52,022 bases of DNA from Bdellovibrio sp. ZAP7 (GCA_945874535.1 CAMCGZ010000016.1:1-52022), one strand, 5' to 3'. Shown: positions 1-8,503, numbered from the stretch's first letter. Numbers and translations are program-made. The notes: a model not told the origin generated them from the sequence alone.

Positions 1-141
1 AGTGCACTGTTCTCCTTTTCCCTCTGCGCAGGCTTTTTGGCACTGCTCATCGCAGGCGCAGTCTCCGGCAAAAGTGGCCACCGGGGCAAAGGCCAAGAGA
101 TTCGAGAGGAAGATCGCATTCAAGAGGTTTCGTTTTTTCAT
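1..141 (-). CDS. Small Cys-rich secreted protein (partial, C-terminus outside window)
   Basis: An open frame runs from an ATG at 141 to the window edge, giving 47 codons without a stop. It starts MKKRNLL, has a hydrophobic core and a likely signal-peptidase site after VATFA near residue 25. The mature part opens with GDCACDEQC and has five cysteines in 19 residues. It follows the permease stop by 18 bp on the same strand, so it is probably the last gene seen of that operon. Cysteine spacing suggests disulfides or metal binding after export; no family is recognised. Seen: signal peptide and Cys pattern. Inferred: exported small protein. Confidence 0.6.
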   Translation of the reverse strand, partial: MKKRNLLNAIFLSNLLAFAPVATFAGDCACDEQCQKACAEGKGEQCT

Positions 142-159
142 GGTTCGGGGCGGCGGTGC

Positions 160-1428
160 TCAGTGCTTATGCCGGATTCTGTACAAAACCGAAGACAGCA
201 GGAGCAAACCACCCACCGAAATCCATTCGGTGAGGGTTACGCTGGTCAACAGGAATCCCATCATTGCCATGGCCAAAACCGGAATCAAGATCGCACTTTT
301 CTTTCCGCTCTTCCGGAGGAGGATTACAGCCGCGATCGAACAGAGCGTGTACATCAGAATCGCCGAGAGATTGGCGAGCACGGCGAGCTTTTCGAATTGG
401 CTCGATACCGCCAAAAGGTAAACGATTCCGACCTGGGTCCAAATCGCCGTGACCGGTGCCTGGGTGCGTGAAGAAAGCGAGGCGAGGGTTTTTGGCAAAA
501 ATCCGTCTTCTGCGAAGGCGAGGAGACTCCGGGGTAAGCTCAAGGTCATCGCGCTCAAGTAACCCAGTGTCGACAAAACGGCTCCAAGAGCGAGGATTTT
601 ACCCCCGATCGGACCCAGCAATCGCCCCGCACTCTCAGCAAGTGGCGCGATTCCCGGACGACCGAGCTCTTCTCCGAGCACGCTCTGGCTCACCGAATGG
701 ACCCCGAGATACAAAATCAGCACCAGCACCGAAGAGGCGATCAAAGCACGCGGAAGATTCTTCTCAGGGTTTTCGATTTCGCCGCTTGGAATGAGCGCAC
801 TCTCGACTCCGGTGAAAGCGAAGATGAGGACCATGGCCGCCCGGGCGATCGAATCGACGGGTAGGGATTCTGGCAGGGCCAGCGCTTCGGTGCTGAGACT
901 TCCGAGACCCGAAAAAAACAGCAACAACAGGGGCATGATTTTCACCACGGCGATGAGCGTACTCACGCCCCCGCCGGACTTGGCACCCCGGACATTGAAG
1001 AGCGCGAGTGCGGTGAGGCTCAAGGCCAGAATGATCGCTTCACCGAGGAATCCGGTTTCTCCGGGCAGGAGCAACCCTGCAAAATGCGCGTATGCGTTTG
1101 AAACCGAAGCGAAGGCGAAGGTGGCGAGGAACCAGAGCAGGACGCCCGAGAGGTACCCGGTGAATTCGCCCAAGACCGGTTTCACATAGGCATAAGGTCC
1201 GCCGCTGGTCCGGACCGTCCGACCCACGATGATGAAGACTCCGGCCACACAGAGCATGACGGCAAAGCAGAGCACGTACACCAAAAGTGAGGCTCGACCG
1301 GCCAGAGCGTACACACTTTGGGGAAGGCGGAAGATTCCTCCGCCGACGGTGCAATTGAAGCAAGAGGCCACAAGGGCGAGCAGGCCCAAGGATGGAAGCA
1401 GTTTTTGAGAGCCGGAGGCGGTATTCAT
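160..1428 (-). CDS. APC-superfamily amino acid permease
   Basis: This 422-residue protein is almost entirely hydrophobic with about 12 membrane segments. Its first segment carries the helix-1 glycine motif of amino acid/polyamine/organocation permeases (NCTVGGGIFRLPQ), followed by SGGPYAYV. It should sit in the inner membrane and import or exchange an amino acid; the substrate cannot be read from sequence. It lies 32 bp downstream of the VTT protein gene and 18 bp upstream of the small Cys-rich gene, so the three are probably cotranscribed. A GGAG-like site precedes the ATG at 1428. Family assignment is firm; substrate unknown. Confidence 0.9.
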   Translation of the reverse strand: MNTASGSQKLLPSLGLLALVASCFNCTVGGGIFRLPQSVYALAGRASLLVYVLCFAVMLCVAGVFIIVGRTVRTSGGPYAYVKPVLGEFTGYLSGVLLWFLATFAFASVSNAYAHFAGLLLPGETGFLGEAIILALSLTALALFNVRGAKSGGGVSTLIAVVKIMPLLLLFFSGLGSLSTEALALPESLPVDSIARAAMVLIFAFTGVESALIPSGEIENPEKNLPRALIASSVLVLILYLGVHSVSQSVLGEELGRPGIAPLAESAGRLLGPIGGKILALGAVLSTLGYLSAMTLSLPRSLLAFAEDGFLPKTLASLSSRTQAPVTAIWTQVGIVYLLAVSSQFEKLAVLANLSAILMYTLCSIAAVILLRKSGKKSAILIPVLAMAMMGFLLTSVTLTEWISVGGLLLLSSVLYRIRHKH

Positions 1429-1460
1429 GCTCCGAGCCTACACTCGGATGCGGGTTCCGT

Positions 1461-1988
1461 CTATTCCCGGAACCAGCGTTCCATTCCGCCCCGGGCATGT
1501 TGAGTCAGGAGGGCATAGGCGCTGAACTTGATGGCCCGCCCGAGCAGCATTCCCCAGAAGATCCAGATCATGGGAAGCGGAGACAGGGCAGCCAAAGCCA
1601 CTGCCGGGTGCTGGTAGATCGGGACTGCGGCAGTTCCTGCCAGGGCCCAGAAACCGTAGTCCTGAATCCAGTGCCCGAGAGTCCGGGCCCAATCGTTTTC
1701 GAGGATTCCCGGCGCAAACGCGTTCAAAAAATCCATTCCTTGGTGGCGGATCAGAAGAGCAAAACCAACCGCTCCGAGTGTCGATCCGAGGGCGGCCATC
1801 CAAGCCACGCGGAAACGCCTCTTCGGCGCCGCCAGAAAAGCACCCACCACGATCGGATCGAGGGGCACGATAAAAATGAAAAAGTCCAAGAAGGCCAGAA
1901 GCGCCACCAGGGGCGCAAACCACACCTTCTCCGTATAGGAGGGAAGTCGTTTACAGGCGTGGAGGAAGCGTTCCCAAATTCGGGTCAT
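1461..1988 (-). CDS. VTT/DedA-like (YqaA-type) membrane protein
   Basis: The 175-residue protein has several hydrophobic segments and the layout of the SNARE-associated/VTT family, closest in size to YqaA-type members: an early PLDPIVVGAFLAAPKRR stretch, a glycine-rich helix (ALGSTLGAVGFALL) and a C-terminal GRAIKFSAY helix. DedA/VTT proteins act in the inner membrane and have been linked to lipid-carrier or phospholipid flipping; the role of this branch is unclear. The ATG has no Shine-Dalgarno sequence and lies 7 nt after a -10-like hexamer, so the message is probably leaderless. It is the first gene of the VTT-permease-small protein unit. Confidence 0.75.
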   Translation of the reverse strand: MTRIWERFLHACKRLPSYTEKVWFAPLVALLAFLDFFIFIVPLDPIVVGAFLAAPKRRFRVAWMAALGSTLGAVGFALLIRHQGMDFLNAFAPGILENDWARTLGHWIQDYGFWALAGTAAVPIYQHPAVALAALSPLPMIWIFWGMLLGRAIKFSAYALLTQHARGGMERWFRE

Positions 1989-1995
1989 GTTCGAG

Positions 1996-2023
1996 ATCTT
2001 ACCACGGACCGGGTTAATGCGAA
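1996..2023 (-). promoter_or_regulatory. Sigma-70-like promoter for the VTT-permease unit
   Basis: TTCGCA (2018-2023), a 16 bp spacer and TAAGAT (1996-2001), read on the minus strand. The ATG at 1988 follows after 7 nt, which places the expected transcription start at or next to the start codon. Confidence 0.4.
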
Positions 2024-2044
2024 GCGTCTTGAGCGGTTCGAGTC

Positions 2045-2074
2045 TTGCCGGGACGCCCCCTGAGCGGTTATGGT
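2045..2074 (+). promoter_or_regulatory. Sigma-70-like promoter giving a leaderless S1-domain mRNA
   Basis: TTGCCG (2045-2050), an 18 bp spacer and TATGGT (2069-2074). Six bases (GACGGG) separate the -10 box from ATG 2081, so the expected start of transcription is the A of the start codon. Confidence 0.42.
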
Positions 2075-2080
2075 GACGGG

Positions 2081-3343
2081 ATGAGCAAAAACAAGGGATC
2101 CAAGGCCAACACCGATTACATGAATGAATTCAATTCCGGGACTGACGAAGAATTCGAGCAGAGTCTCGATCAGCCGGAAGAGGACTTCGGATCTTTGCTC
2201 TCGGAGTCATTCAAGAATCAAAGCAAGCACCTGAAGGTCGGAGACAAGATCCGCGGGAAAATCCTGAATCTCGGGTCTGAAGAGGTGTTTGTCACCACCG
2301 GAACACGCCACGAGGGGATTGTTCAACGTAAGGAGTTTTTTGACGAAGAGGGCAAAGCCCTGTTCCAGGTCGGGGATACCGTCGATCTGTTTGTGACCCT
2401 CGTGAAGGGGAGCGAGATCCGCTTGTCCCGCAACCCGACCGATCGCAATCTCGCAGAGGATCTGAAGCAAGCGTTCGATCAGGACCGCCCCATTCAGGGA
2501 CGCGTGGTTGAAGTTTGCAAGGGCGGCGTCCGGGTGAACATCAAAGGCAAGCTGGCGTTCTGTCCGATCAGTCAGCTCGATTCGGCACGGGTTGAGAGTG
2601 GCGAAGAGTTCATCGGCCGAAGCTTGGAGTTCAAGATCACCGAATTCAGCGAGGGTGGACGCAACATCGTGGTGTCCCGCCGCAAGCTCCTCGATGTGGA
2701 GCGCGAAACCGGCATGACTTCCTTCCTCGCCGATACTCAGGATGGCACAGTCGTTACCGGCAAGGTGACCCGCCTCGAGACCTTCGGGGCTTTTGTGGAG
2801 CTCGCTCCCGGAGTGGAAGGTCTGGTTCACATTTCTGAGATTGCGTGGAGTCGGATCGGCGCACCTTCGGAGGTGTTGGCCCCCGGACAAACGGTTCAGG
2901 TCAAGTTGCTCAAGCGTGAGGTTCTGAATGGCCGGGCCAAGATCTCGCTTTCGATCAAGCAGGTCACTCCGCGCGAGATGCCCGCAAAAGAAGAGAAATC
3001 CGAATCGCTTGCACCCAAAGTGACCCTCGGTCAGCTCTTCGACGGAAAAATCACCCGGAAAGAGCCTTACGGAGTTTTTGTCCAACTCGAGCCGGGAATG
3101 AACGGACTCCTGCACAAATCCCGGATCGGCGACTCCAAGGAGATCCAGTTCGAAAAACTCCGTGTGAATGACACGATCCGTGTGCAGGTGGTGGAAGTGA
3201 AGGGGGCTGAGCGCCAGATCAGTCTCGGAATTCCGGGCGTCGAGGGTGAAGAGGACTGGAGACTGGATTACAAATCCGATTCTTCGGCTTCATTGGGGAC
3301 CTTGGGTTCGAAGTTCGCCTCTGCATTGCAGAAAAAGAAATAA
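2081..3343 (+). CDS. Four-S1-domain RNA-binding protein (ribosomal protein S1-like)
   Basis: The protein has 420 residues from ATG 2081. I preferred this start to an upstream ATG at 2045, because the upstream extension overlaps the promoter. After an acidic N-terminal tail of about 50 residues come four S1/OB-fold repeats near residues 52-117, 134-200, 215-290 and 312-380. The third and fourth carry the best S1 signatures (GAFVELAPGVEGLVHISE and GVFVQLEPGMNGLLHKS). It is shorter than a six-repeat ribosomal S1 and may be a paralogue that binds mRNA or modulates translation, transcription or RNA decay. It is transcribed alone and meets the convergent peptidase gene after 5 bp. Confidence 0.88.
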   Translation: MSKNKGSKANTDYMNEFNSGTDEEFEQSLDQPEEDFGSLLSESFKNQSKHLKVGDKIRGKILNLGSEEVFVTTGTRHEGIVQRKEFFDEEGKALFQVGDTVDLFVTLVKGSEIRLSRNPTDRNLAEDLKQAFDQDRPIQGRVVEVCKGGVRVNIKGKLAFCPISQLDSARVESGEEFIGRSLEFKITEFSEGGRNIVVSRRKLLDVERETGMTSFLADTQDGTVVTGKVTRLETFGAFVELAPGVEGLVHISEIAWSRIGAPSEVLAPGQTVQVKLLKREVLNGRAKISLSIKQVTPREMPAKEEKSESLAPKVTLGQLFDGKITRKEPYGVFVQLEPGMNGLLHKSRIGDSKEIQFEKLRVNDTIRVQVVEVKGAERQISLGIPGVEGEEDWRLDYKSDSSASLGTLGSKFASALQKKK

Positions 3344-3348
3344 TCGGC

Positions 3349-4599
3349 TCAAAATCCTCTCGATTCGAACAGATTCCGGAGTCGCATCCGGTCCCGGGCA
3401 GGTTGGTCGCACGCTGTTTTACAGGCTTCGAGGATGGCCCGGATCAGTCCGTCGCGGATGCCGCTTTCGCGCGTGTCGAGGTATCGGGTGGACTCAAGAA
3501 GAATCCGGTTCGTCTGTGGCCCGAAGGTTTCGCGGATTTGCCAGAGCACCGATAGCACAAAGTCAGAGTTCGCATAAAGCATTCGTTCGAGGGACGGGTC
3601 GTAACGCCTCCGGTTTTTTCCGTTTTTGGGTAGGGATTTTGAGTAGCGCTTGATCCGGTCAGCGAGTTTCGGGTGATCCCCCTGATCGGCCGCGAAGTAG
3701 TCGGCGAAGCCCTCCACCACCGGTGTGGATTGGAGCAAGGCCAGTCTCGGGCTCAGGGCGATGTGGGCGAACTCGTGGCGGATCACCTCCGGGATCATGG
3801 CAGTGTCGAGGTAGAAGGTCTTCTCCAGAAAGAATCGATCGCTTCGCCTCGAAATCTCGAGCAGGAGGCTCATCATGGCGAGAGTCCCGGCCTGTCGGAA
3901 CAGGGTTTGTTGGAATGTCTGATTCTGGAGTTCCGGATAAAAGATCCTCGAGAGCCCGCTCTGAATGAGTCTCTGAAGGGTGGCGTTCCGGATCGGGGCT
4001 GTCAGCCGCTCGAGTGCCTGCGTGATCGGATTCTCGCCCGGAGCCAGACCGCTCTCGGGGAGTTCTCGGGTGTCGATGACTTTCAGAGGACGAAACCAGA
4101 TTTCGGCTCCCCAAGGGTTGACTCCGATTCCAGGCCTGGGTCTTCCTGACGGGATCGAGAGTGCATTATTGTACTCCTGGCGATACCGGTCGTGCTCGAA
4201 ATGAGCAAGATCGCTGAAGCCGTTGGTCATTTCGAGCCGGATGGTGATCTGTTCTTCGGGAGGGTTCCATCCGGTGCTTCCCGGCAGGGAGTTCCAGTAG
4301 TGATGAGCCTCCGTCAAATGGTGGTAGACCGTGGCGGCACGAAGACGCAATTCGGGATCCTCTGAGTCGATCCTGATCGCTGTCTCGGATTTTCCGAGTA
4401 CCAGCTTGAAGTTCCGCCCCTGGAAGCCGCCTGATTCGTCGAGATGCAAAAGCTCCTTCTCCTCGATTCGCGGGCGCCAGTGTTCGTCCCGTACCACTAC
4501 AGGCAGGCGGATAGGGGCAGAATCGATCATCGCTCGGGCAGAATCCGATGCGGTGATCAGACAGAGCATGACGGTGAGAAGGAATCTAAAATGGATCAT
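3349..4599 (-). CDS. Secreted gluzincin-type zinc metallopeptidase
   Basis: From ATG 4599, which has a good AAGGAG site, the product is 416 residues with a signal peptide (about residues 1-23). The sequence HEFAH at 275-279 followed by a glutamate at 296 (VVEGFADYFA) is the HExxH...E pattern of gluzincins, with the histidines and the downstream glutamate expected to bind zinc. It therefore probably works as a peptidase in the periplasm or outside the cell; substrates are unknown. Its start overlaps the end of the preceding secreted-protein gene by 14 bp, so it is the last gene of the operon beginning at 7560 or 8430. A longer start at 4650 would destroy the signal peptide. Confidence 0.78.
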   Translation of the reverse strand: MIHFRFLLTVMLCLITASDSARAMIDSAPIRLPVVVRDEHWRPRIEEKELLHLDESGGFQGRNFKLVLGKSETAIRIDSEDPELRLRAATVYHHLTEAHHYWNSLPGSTGWNPPEEQITIRLEMTNGFSDLAHFEHDRYRQEYNNALSIPSGRPRPGIGVNPWGAEIWFRPLKVIDTRELPESGLAPGENPITQALERLTAPIRNATLQRLIQSGLSRIFYPELQNQTFQQTLFRQAGTLAMMSLLLEISRRSDRFFLEKTFYLDTAMIPEVIRHEFAHIALSPRLALLQSTPVVEGFADYFAADQGDHPKLADRIKRYSKSLPKNGKNRRRYDPSLERMLYANSDFVLSVLWQIRETFGPQTNRILLESTRYLDTRESGIRDGLIRAILEACKTACDQPARDRMRLRNLFESRGF

Positions 4600-5902
4600 A
4601 TCCGGGGTCTCCTTGAGAGGGTGTGCGAGTTTTCCGGTCGATGATTCCATTGATCAGAACCAGGACGACTGAAGTGAGGGTGTTGTAGGGGGGAGGAAGG
4701 AACAGGGATGCCGATCCGGTGATCCGGAACGCCAGATCGGATGCCCGTTTCCATTGGGGCACTTTCGGATTCCAGAGGTCATCCACTTCCAATAGCGGAT
4801 CGAGCTCCGAGGGGGCGACCATTCCCGTTTCGAGCGCGGCCGAGAGCAGGTCTTCAAAACCGGGCGACAGCCCCTGGAAGAAGTAAGAGCGGGATAGCTC
4901 TTCGAGGTCGCGTTTCAGGAGCTTCCTCGCAAAGTAGTATTGCCCCATCGGACTGAGGGGGATGCTTTCTGTGGTTCCGTCAGGTCGGGTGAAGACGAGT
5001 TCGGTGCGAGTCGAATCCATCCGAGTGAAGAGTCTCTTCATCACTGTGGTCAACATCCGGATCTGGGTCGGATCGAATCGGAGGTATAGGAGTTCGCGCC
5101 GGGTGAGTCCCCCGGAACCTTTGGGTTTCTCTGACAGGAATCGACTGGCTCCGGACGAGGGTTTTTCACGGTTTTTCACCCGCTTCAGTGAGCCGAGGTA
5201 CTGTTCCAGGATCAGTCCGCCCGTTTCCAACCCCCAGCGGTCATAGTTCAGTAAAAGGCGGGACATTCCCTCATCGAGAGTCCGATAGACTCTGCCTGCG
5301 GTCACGAGGGATGGAATATCCGGATGCGTGGTGGTCAGTCTGCGGTAATCCTGGAGGGTACAGCCTGGGGACTCCGGACTCCTTCCACGGAAGGGAGCGA
5401 AGACCGCAGCGAGGTCTTCGGGCTTCAGGTTCTTCTTCTTCATGTATTCGGCCACTCTCCGCAGATCCCGATTCTGAATCCGCGGGAGTCGCGCTGAATC
5501 GGGTTCCTGGGTACCGAACCATGCGAGATCCTCCTCTACGATCTTGAAGAAGAGGTCGTCGATCCGGTTTTCACTTCGCCACAGAATCAAGTAGTCGATC
5601 AGGGCAGCGGAGTCGGATGCGACCGCAGAGAGTTTGATTCGATTGCCCCATTCTTGAAGGAATGTTGCCCCACAGAGGTTGCCCCCGACCTGGAGGGATT
5701 CGAGGGCACCGATCAGGGCAGAGTAGGCCGTTTCGCTCGAATTCCCGACTCTCCGGCTGGCCCCCCGCAACTCTCCTCTGGTGTAGAGGTGGCTGACCGA
5801 CTCCTTGTCGTTCTTGAGGAGCGAGGACCAACCTTCTTCGGCCCTGAGTTCGGCCGGTTTCAATAGCCAGAGGATGAGAATCAGTATGAGAATCCGGATC
5901 AT
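4586..5902 (-). CDS. Secreted protein of unknown function
   Basis: I do not recognise this 438-residue protein. It begins with a short signal peptide rich in Ile and Leu, with a likely cleavage after LRA near residue 21, followed by a mostly helical, charged body. A hydrophobic stretch near the C-terminus (ASLFLPPPYNTLTSVVLVLINGII) could anchor it in a membrane. The start overlaps the glycosyltransferase stop by 4 bp (ATGA), and the end overlaps the gluzincin start by 14 bp. This implies translational coupling of all three. No catalytic motif was found. Its position suggests work with the glycosyltransferase or peptidase at the envelope. Confidence 0.72.
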   Translation of the reverse strand: MIRILILILILWLLKPAELRAEEGWSSLLKNDKESVSHLYTRGELRGASRRVGNSSETAYSALIGALESLQVGGNLCGATFLQEWGNRIKLSAVASDSAALIDYLILWRSENRIDDLFFKIVEEDLAWFGTQEPDSARLPRIQNRDLRRVAEYMKKKNLKPEDLAAVFAPFRGRSPESPGCTLQDYRRLTTTHPDIPSLVTAGRVYRTLDEGMSRLLLNYDRWGLETGGLILEQYLGSLKRVKNREKPSSGASRFLSEKPKGSGGLTRRELLYLRFDPTQIRMLTTVMKRLFTRMDSTRTELVFTRPDGTTESIPLSPMGQYYFARKLLKRDLEELSRSYFFQGLSPGFEDLLSAALETGMVAPSELDPLLEVDDLWNPKVPQWKRASDLAFRITGSASLFLPPPYNTLTSVVLVLINGIIDRKTRTPSQGDPGYDPF

Positions 5903-7560
5903 GGTGTGACCTCCCTGAATAGATCGATTTTCGAAATCCTGATGAATTCTTCCGGAGTGATCATGAAATCCTCGACAGCCCGGAGTGAGAATGCCGGATC
6001 CAGTTCCTCACCCGAGATCGGTTTACCGGTCGCATAAGAGTGCTTTTGGAATACCCAGATATTCGAGAGAAATCCGCGTTTCAACTCGCCGATCAGAGAG
6101 TGCTTCTTCTGGTTGGCGGTACGGAAGCCGAAGGCACCGATCCCGGAAACAGTGTACTGACCCGGGTGCGAGGTGATCACCATGGATCGGGGATCGGCAT
6201 GAGTGTCTAGAAATCGGTAGCCCTCACGGGTTTCGCGAATGCTGGTGAGAGAACGTGTGAATCGAGCTTCGCTCGCCACAGGAAGGTAAAGGATCCACGA
6301 TCCGATTGCGAGGCCCAGGAGAGCGTGTCGTGAGAGGAGCTCAGGTTTTTTAATATGGATCCATACTGGGATGAGGACCAAGGAAACGAGAAAGGGCAAA
6401 AAGAGCCGGGCCTGCGTCGGATGGGTGAACCTTCCGAAATGATGACTCAGGACCACTCCGAGGTTGAGCATCGGGATGAGTAGGAGCGCCCACGGCAGGA
6501 GAGAAACAGCGCTCTTTTTGGAGAAGGGCCGTGTCAGGACGACGAGAACGGTGCCGAGGACGACTGATACCAGATTGAGGAGCGAGGGGTAGGGGTACTC
6601 CGGTTTCGGGAAGATCATGCCGCTCAGGAGCATCCGCGTATGGCGAAAGAGGTGATCGAATGAGAAGGGCGGGACGCCGACCGGGTTTTCGTAACCATCG
6701 GGAGTGAGGAGCCTCTGGAGGACCATCGGCAGGAAAAACCAGGGAATGGATGCGAGGAGTGTCCGGGAAGAGTGCTCGAAAATCGCCCTGTTCCGTTGGA
6801 GAAACCAGGCAAGACCGAGCAGGATGAGGGCGTAGGTCCCCGATTCGTACCGTACCTGGGAGAGCAGGATCAATGAGGGTAAGAAAGCCCGGCAGGTTTC
6901 GGGAGAGGGTTTGTGATGGAGTCGGTCGAGTAGGACCACTCCCAGGATGACAAAAAGCAGTGCACAGACATCGAATCCGGCTGATGTACCCGAAAGAGTG
7001 AGCGTCGGAATCGAGAGCAGGAGCAATCCGGATGAAAAGGCGACCATTCTCCCCCGGCGTTCCTCGATAGGAATCCAAGTCAGGATGAGGATTCCCCAAA
7101 GGATCAAAAAATTGAGGAAAAAGACATTCTGGTAACGGTATCCCGTAGCGGTGTGGATCAGACTCGTAAGAAAAGGAAATAACAAAGGCCGGGTTGGAAT
7201 TCCCCCGTTCAGTGCTTGTAGACTGCCGTGAACACTTTTTGCCTCGGTCACATTCAGGATACTTCGGTCACGATGCATGGACTGCGAGACAGAAAGGAGG
7301 TTCGTCTCGTCACTCAGGACCCGGTATCCGGGAGGAACCGCAACGAACACTGCCAGAGTCAGGAGTAGGCAAAGAATCACCGATGTTCGCTTCCCTTTTA
7401 GAAAACGACGCGCCCAGGGAGCCAGGGCCGAGAAACAAAGGATGACCATCAAGAGTGTCAGTGGATAGGCGAAGTTCAACAAGGCACCCCGGGCGAATGC
7501 GGGATCCCGATAGGATTGGAACGCGATAAGAATGAACAGAAGCCAGGAGAGTAGAATCAT
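5899..7560 (-). CDS. GT-C-fold membrane glycosyltransferase (PMT/ArnT-like)
   Basis: The 553-residue protein has about ten or more predicted membrane helices. A soluble loop after the second or third helix contains SDETNLLSVSQSMHRD, where an acidic pair in the first large loop is typical of GT-C enzymes that use lipid-linked sugars (PMT, ArnT, GT83/GT39 types). Such enzymes transfer a sugar from a polyprenyl carrier to protein or lipid at the outer face of the inner membrane. A soluble C-terminal part follows the last helix. The next gene starts inside its stop (ATGA). The gene upstream encodes a Thr-rich membrane protein that could be an acceptor. Fold assignment is fairly safe; substrate is inference. 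Confidence 0.72.
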   Translation of the reverse strand: MILLSWLLFILIAFQSYRDPAFARGALLNFAYPLTLLMVILCFSALAPWARRFLKGKRTSVILCLLLTLAVFVAVPPGYRVLSDETNLLSVSQSMHRDRSILNVTEAKSVHGSLQALNGGIPTRPLLFPFLTSLIHTATGYRYQNVFFLNFLILWGILILTWIPIEERRGRMVAFSSGLLLLSIPTLTLSGTSAGFDVCALLFVILGVVLLDRLHHKPSPETCRAFLPSLILLSQVRYESGTYALILLGLAWFLQRNRAIFEHSSRTLLASIPWFFLPMVLQRLLTPDGYENPVGVPPFSFDHLFRHTRMLLSGMIFPKPEYPYPSLLNLVSVVLGTVLVVLTRPFSKKSAVSLLPWALLLIPMLNLGVVLSHHFGRFTHPTQARLFLPFLVSLVLIPVWIHIKKPELLSRHALLGLAIGSWILYLPVASEARFTRSLTSIRETREGYRFLDTHADPRSMVITSHPGQYTVSGIGAFGFRTANQKKHSLIGELKRGFLSNIWVFQKHSYATGKPISGEELDPAFSLRAVEDFMITPEEFIRISKIDLFREVTP

Positions 7561-7597
7561 GGTGCGGTGGTTTCCAGGGATGTGGGGTGGAGGAGAG

Positions 7598-7626
7598 ACC
7601 CCGGCAACGGAGACCGGTGCCGGGGT
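7598..7626 (-). terminator. Hairpin after the Thr-rich protein gene
   Basis: A perfect 9 bp stem (7598-7606 with 7618-7626) around an 11 nt loop lies between the Thr-rich gene and the glycosyltransferase gene. There is no T-run on the minus strand, so it may only attenuate read-through or protect an mRNA 3' end. Confidence 0.3.
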
Positions 7627-7650
7627 TCACTCCGTTTCACTACTGTCAGA

Positions 7651-8430
7651 TCAGTCGTCGATCTCGACGCACAGTTCAGGGCTCGGGACCCAATACAGTG
7701 CCTGCCCGTTAGCGCAACCGGTGGGGCTTGCAGAAACCGTGTTACCGGTATTTTTATTACAGCAGTAACCGAAATCGGTTTGCGTGACCGTTTCAGTCTC
7801 AGTCAAGGTTTGAGTGAGGGTCTGGGTTGAGGTGAGGGTCTGGGTTGAGGTGAGGGTACTGGTTTCGGTGCTCGTCTGTGTGCTCGTCTGGGTTTCGGTT
7901 CGGGTGAGCGTGATTGTCCGGTCATCTCCGGCCCGGCAATGACGAATCCAGAGCCAGGTCACGACTCCGGCTGCGAGAATTCCCGCCACGATCCAGATCA
8001 AGCGCTGATTGGGTTTACCACCACCTGCGAATTGGGCCCCTTCCGGATGGCGCTTTTCCATGAATCGAGAAGCCATATCGGCTGCCTGTTCGGGTGTGAT
8101 CGAATCCGGATCGATCGAGCCAAGCCAGAAACCGAAGTCTTCGCGTGTTTCACGATCCAGCATTTGCTGCTTCAGATGTTCCAGAATCGTCCAGGCAGGG
8201 ATCCCTTCGGTCGTCAGACGTTCGAGGTCTTGCTTGAATGCTTCTGCCGCTTGTGCGCGGTCAGCTGAGGTGAAGGATGGCATCACGCTCAGTCGGTATC
8301 GGAAATTCTCGAATGCCTCCGAGATTTTTGTGGCATGGCTTTCGTCACCGGCACGGGCTAGCCCGGAATTCAAAGTGCTTCCGCCTAGAATCAACATCAG
8401 TATCAGAATCGGACTCAGTAGTTTCTGCAT
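7651..8430 (-). CDS. Membrane protein with a 48-residue alternating Thr-X tract
   Basis: The protein has 259 residues: a signal peptide (1-27), a helical domain (about 28-130), one membrane helix (144-162), a tract at 172-219 in which every second residue is Thr for 24 consecutive dipeptides, and a short Cys-containing tail (C223, C224, C239, C254). No family is recognised. The tract would make an extended strand with one all-Thr face and could be a stalk or an O-glycosylation substrate. With a cleaved signal peptide and Arg residues just after the helix, however, the tract would be predicted cytoplasmic. A purine-rich site precedes the ATG at 8430. The GT-C gene lies 90 bp downstream. Confidence 0.75.
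   Translation of the reverse strand: MQKLLSPILILMLILGGSTLNSGLARAGDESHATKISEAFENFRYRLSVMPSFTSADRAQAAEAFKQDLERLTTEGIPAWTILEHLKQQMLDRETREDFGFWLGSIDPDSITPEQAADMASRFMEKRHPEGAQFAGGGKPNQRLIWIVAGILAAGVVTWLWIRHCRAGDDRTITLTRTETQTSTQTSTETSTLTSTQTLTSTQTLTQTLTETETVTQTDFGYCCNKNTGNTVSASPTGCANGQALYWVPSPELCVEIDD
7774..7917 (-). repeat. Low-complexity Thr-X coding tract
   Basis: These 48 codons alternate Thr (ACN) with Gln, Ser, Leu, Glu, Val, Ile, Arg or Asp. The Thr codons are varied, so selection at protein level is more likely than recent slippage, except in the embedded 18 bp tandem. Confidence 0.85.
7816..7869. repeat. 18 bp tandem repeat inside the Thr-X tract
   Basis: Two identical 18 bp units (7816-7833 and 7834-7851) are followed by a diverged third (7852-7869). 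Each unit encodes six residues in frame, so copy-number changes would lengthen or shorten the tract without a frameshift. Confidence 0.85.
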
Positions 8431-8473
8431 AGGTCTTACTCCCCCCTTTGTTGGAGTGGTTATCGGAGGGCGA

Positions 8474-8503
8474 GGTCTAGCCCGTATCAGGGAGAAGAGT
8501 CAA
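8474..8503 (-). promoter_or_regulatory. Possible promoter for the Thr-rich protein gene
   Basis: TTGACT (8498-8503), 18 bp, then TAGACC (8474-8479) on the minus strand. This would leave a leader of about 35-40 nt that contains the GGGGGGAG ribosome-binding site of the gene starting at 8430. Confidence 0.3.

Noticed and set aside
2207-3115. 302-codon open frame antisense to the S1-domain gene
   Set aside because: It lies wholly opposite a gene with four clear S1 repeats, has no recognisable motif and no ribosome site; such mirror frames are common in GC-rich coding DNA.
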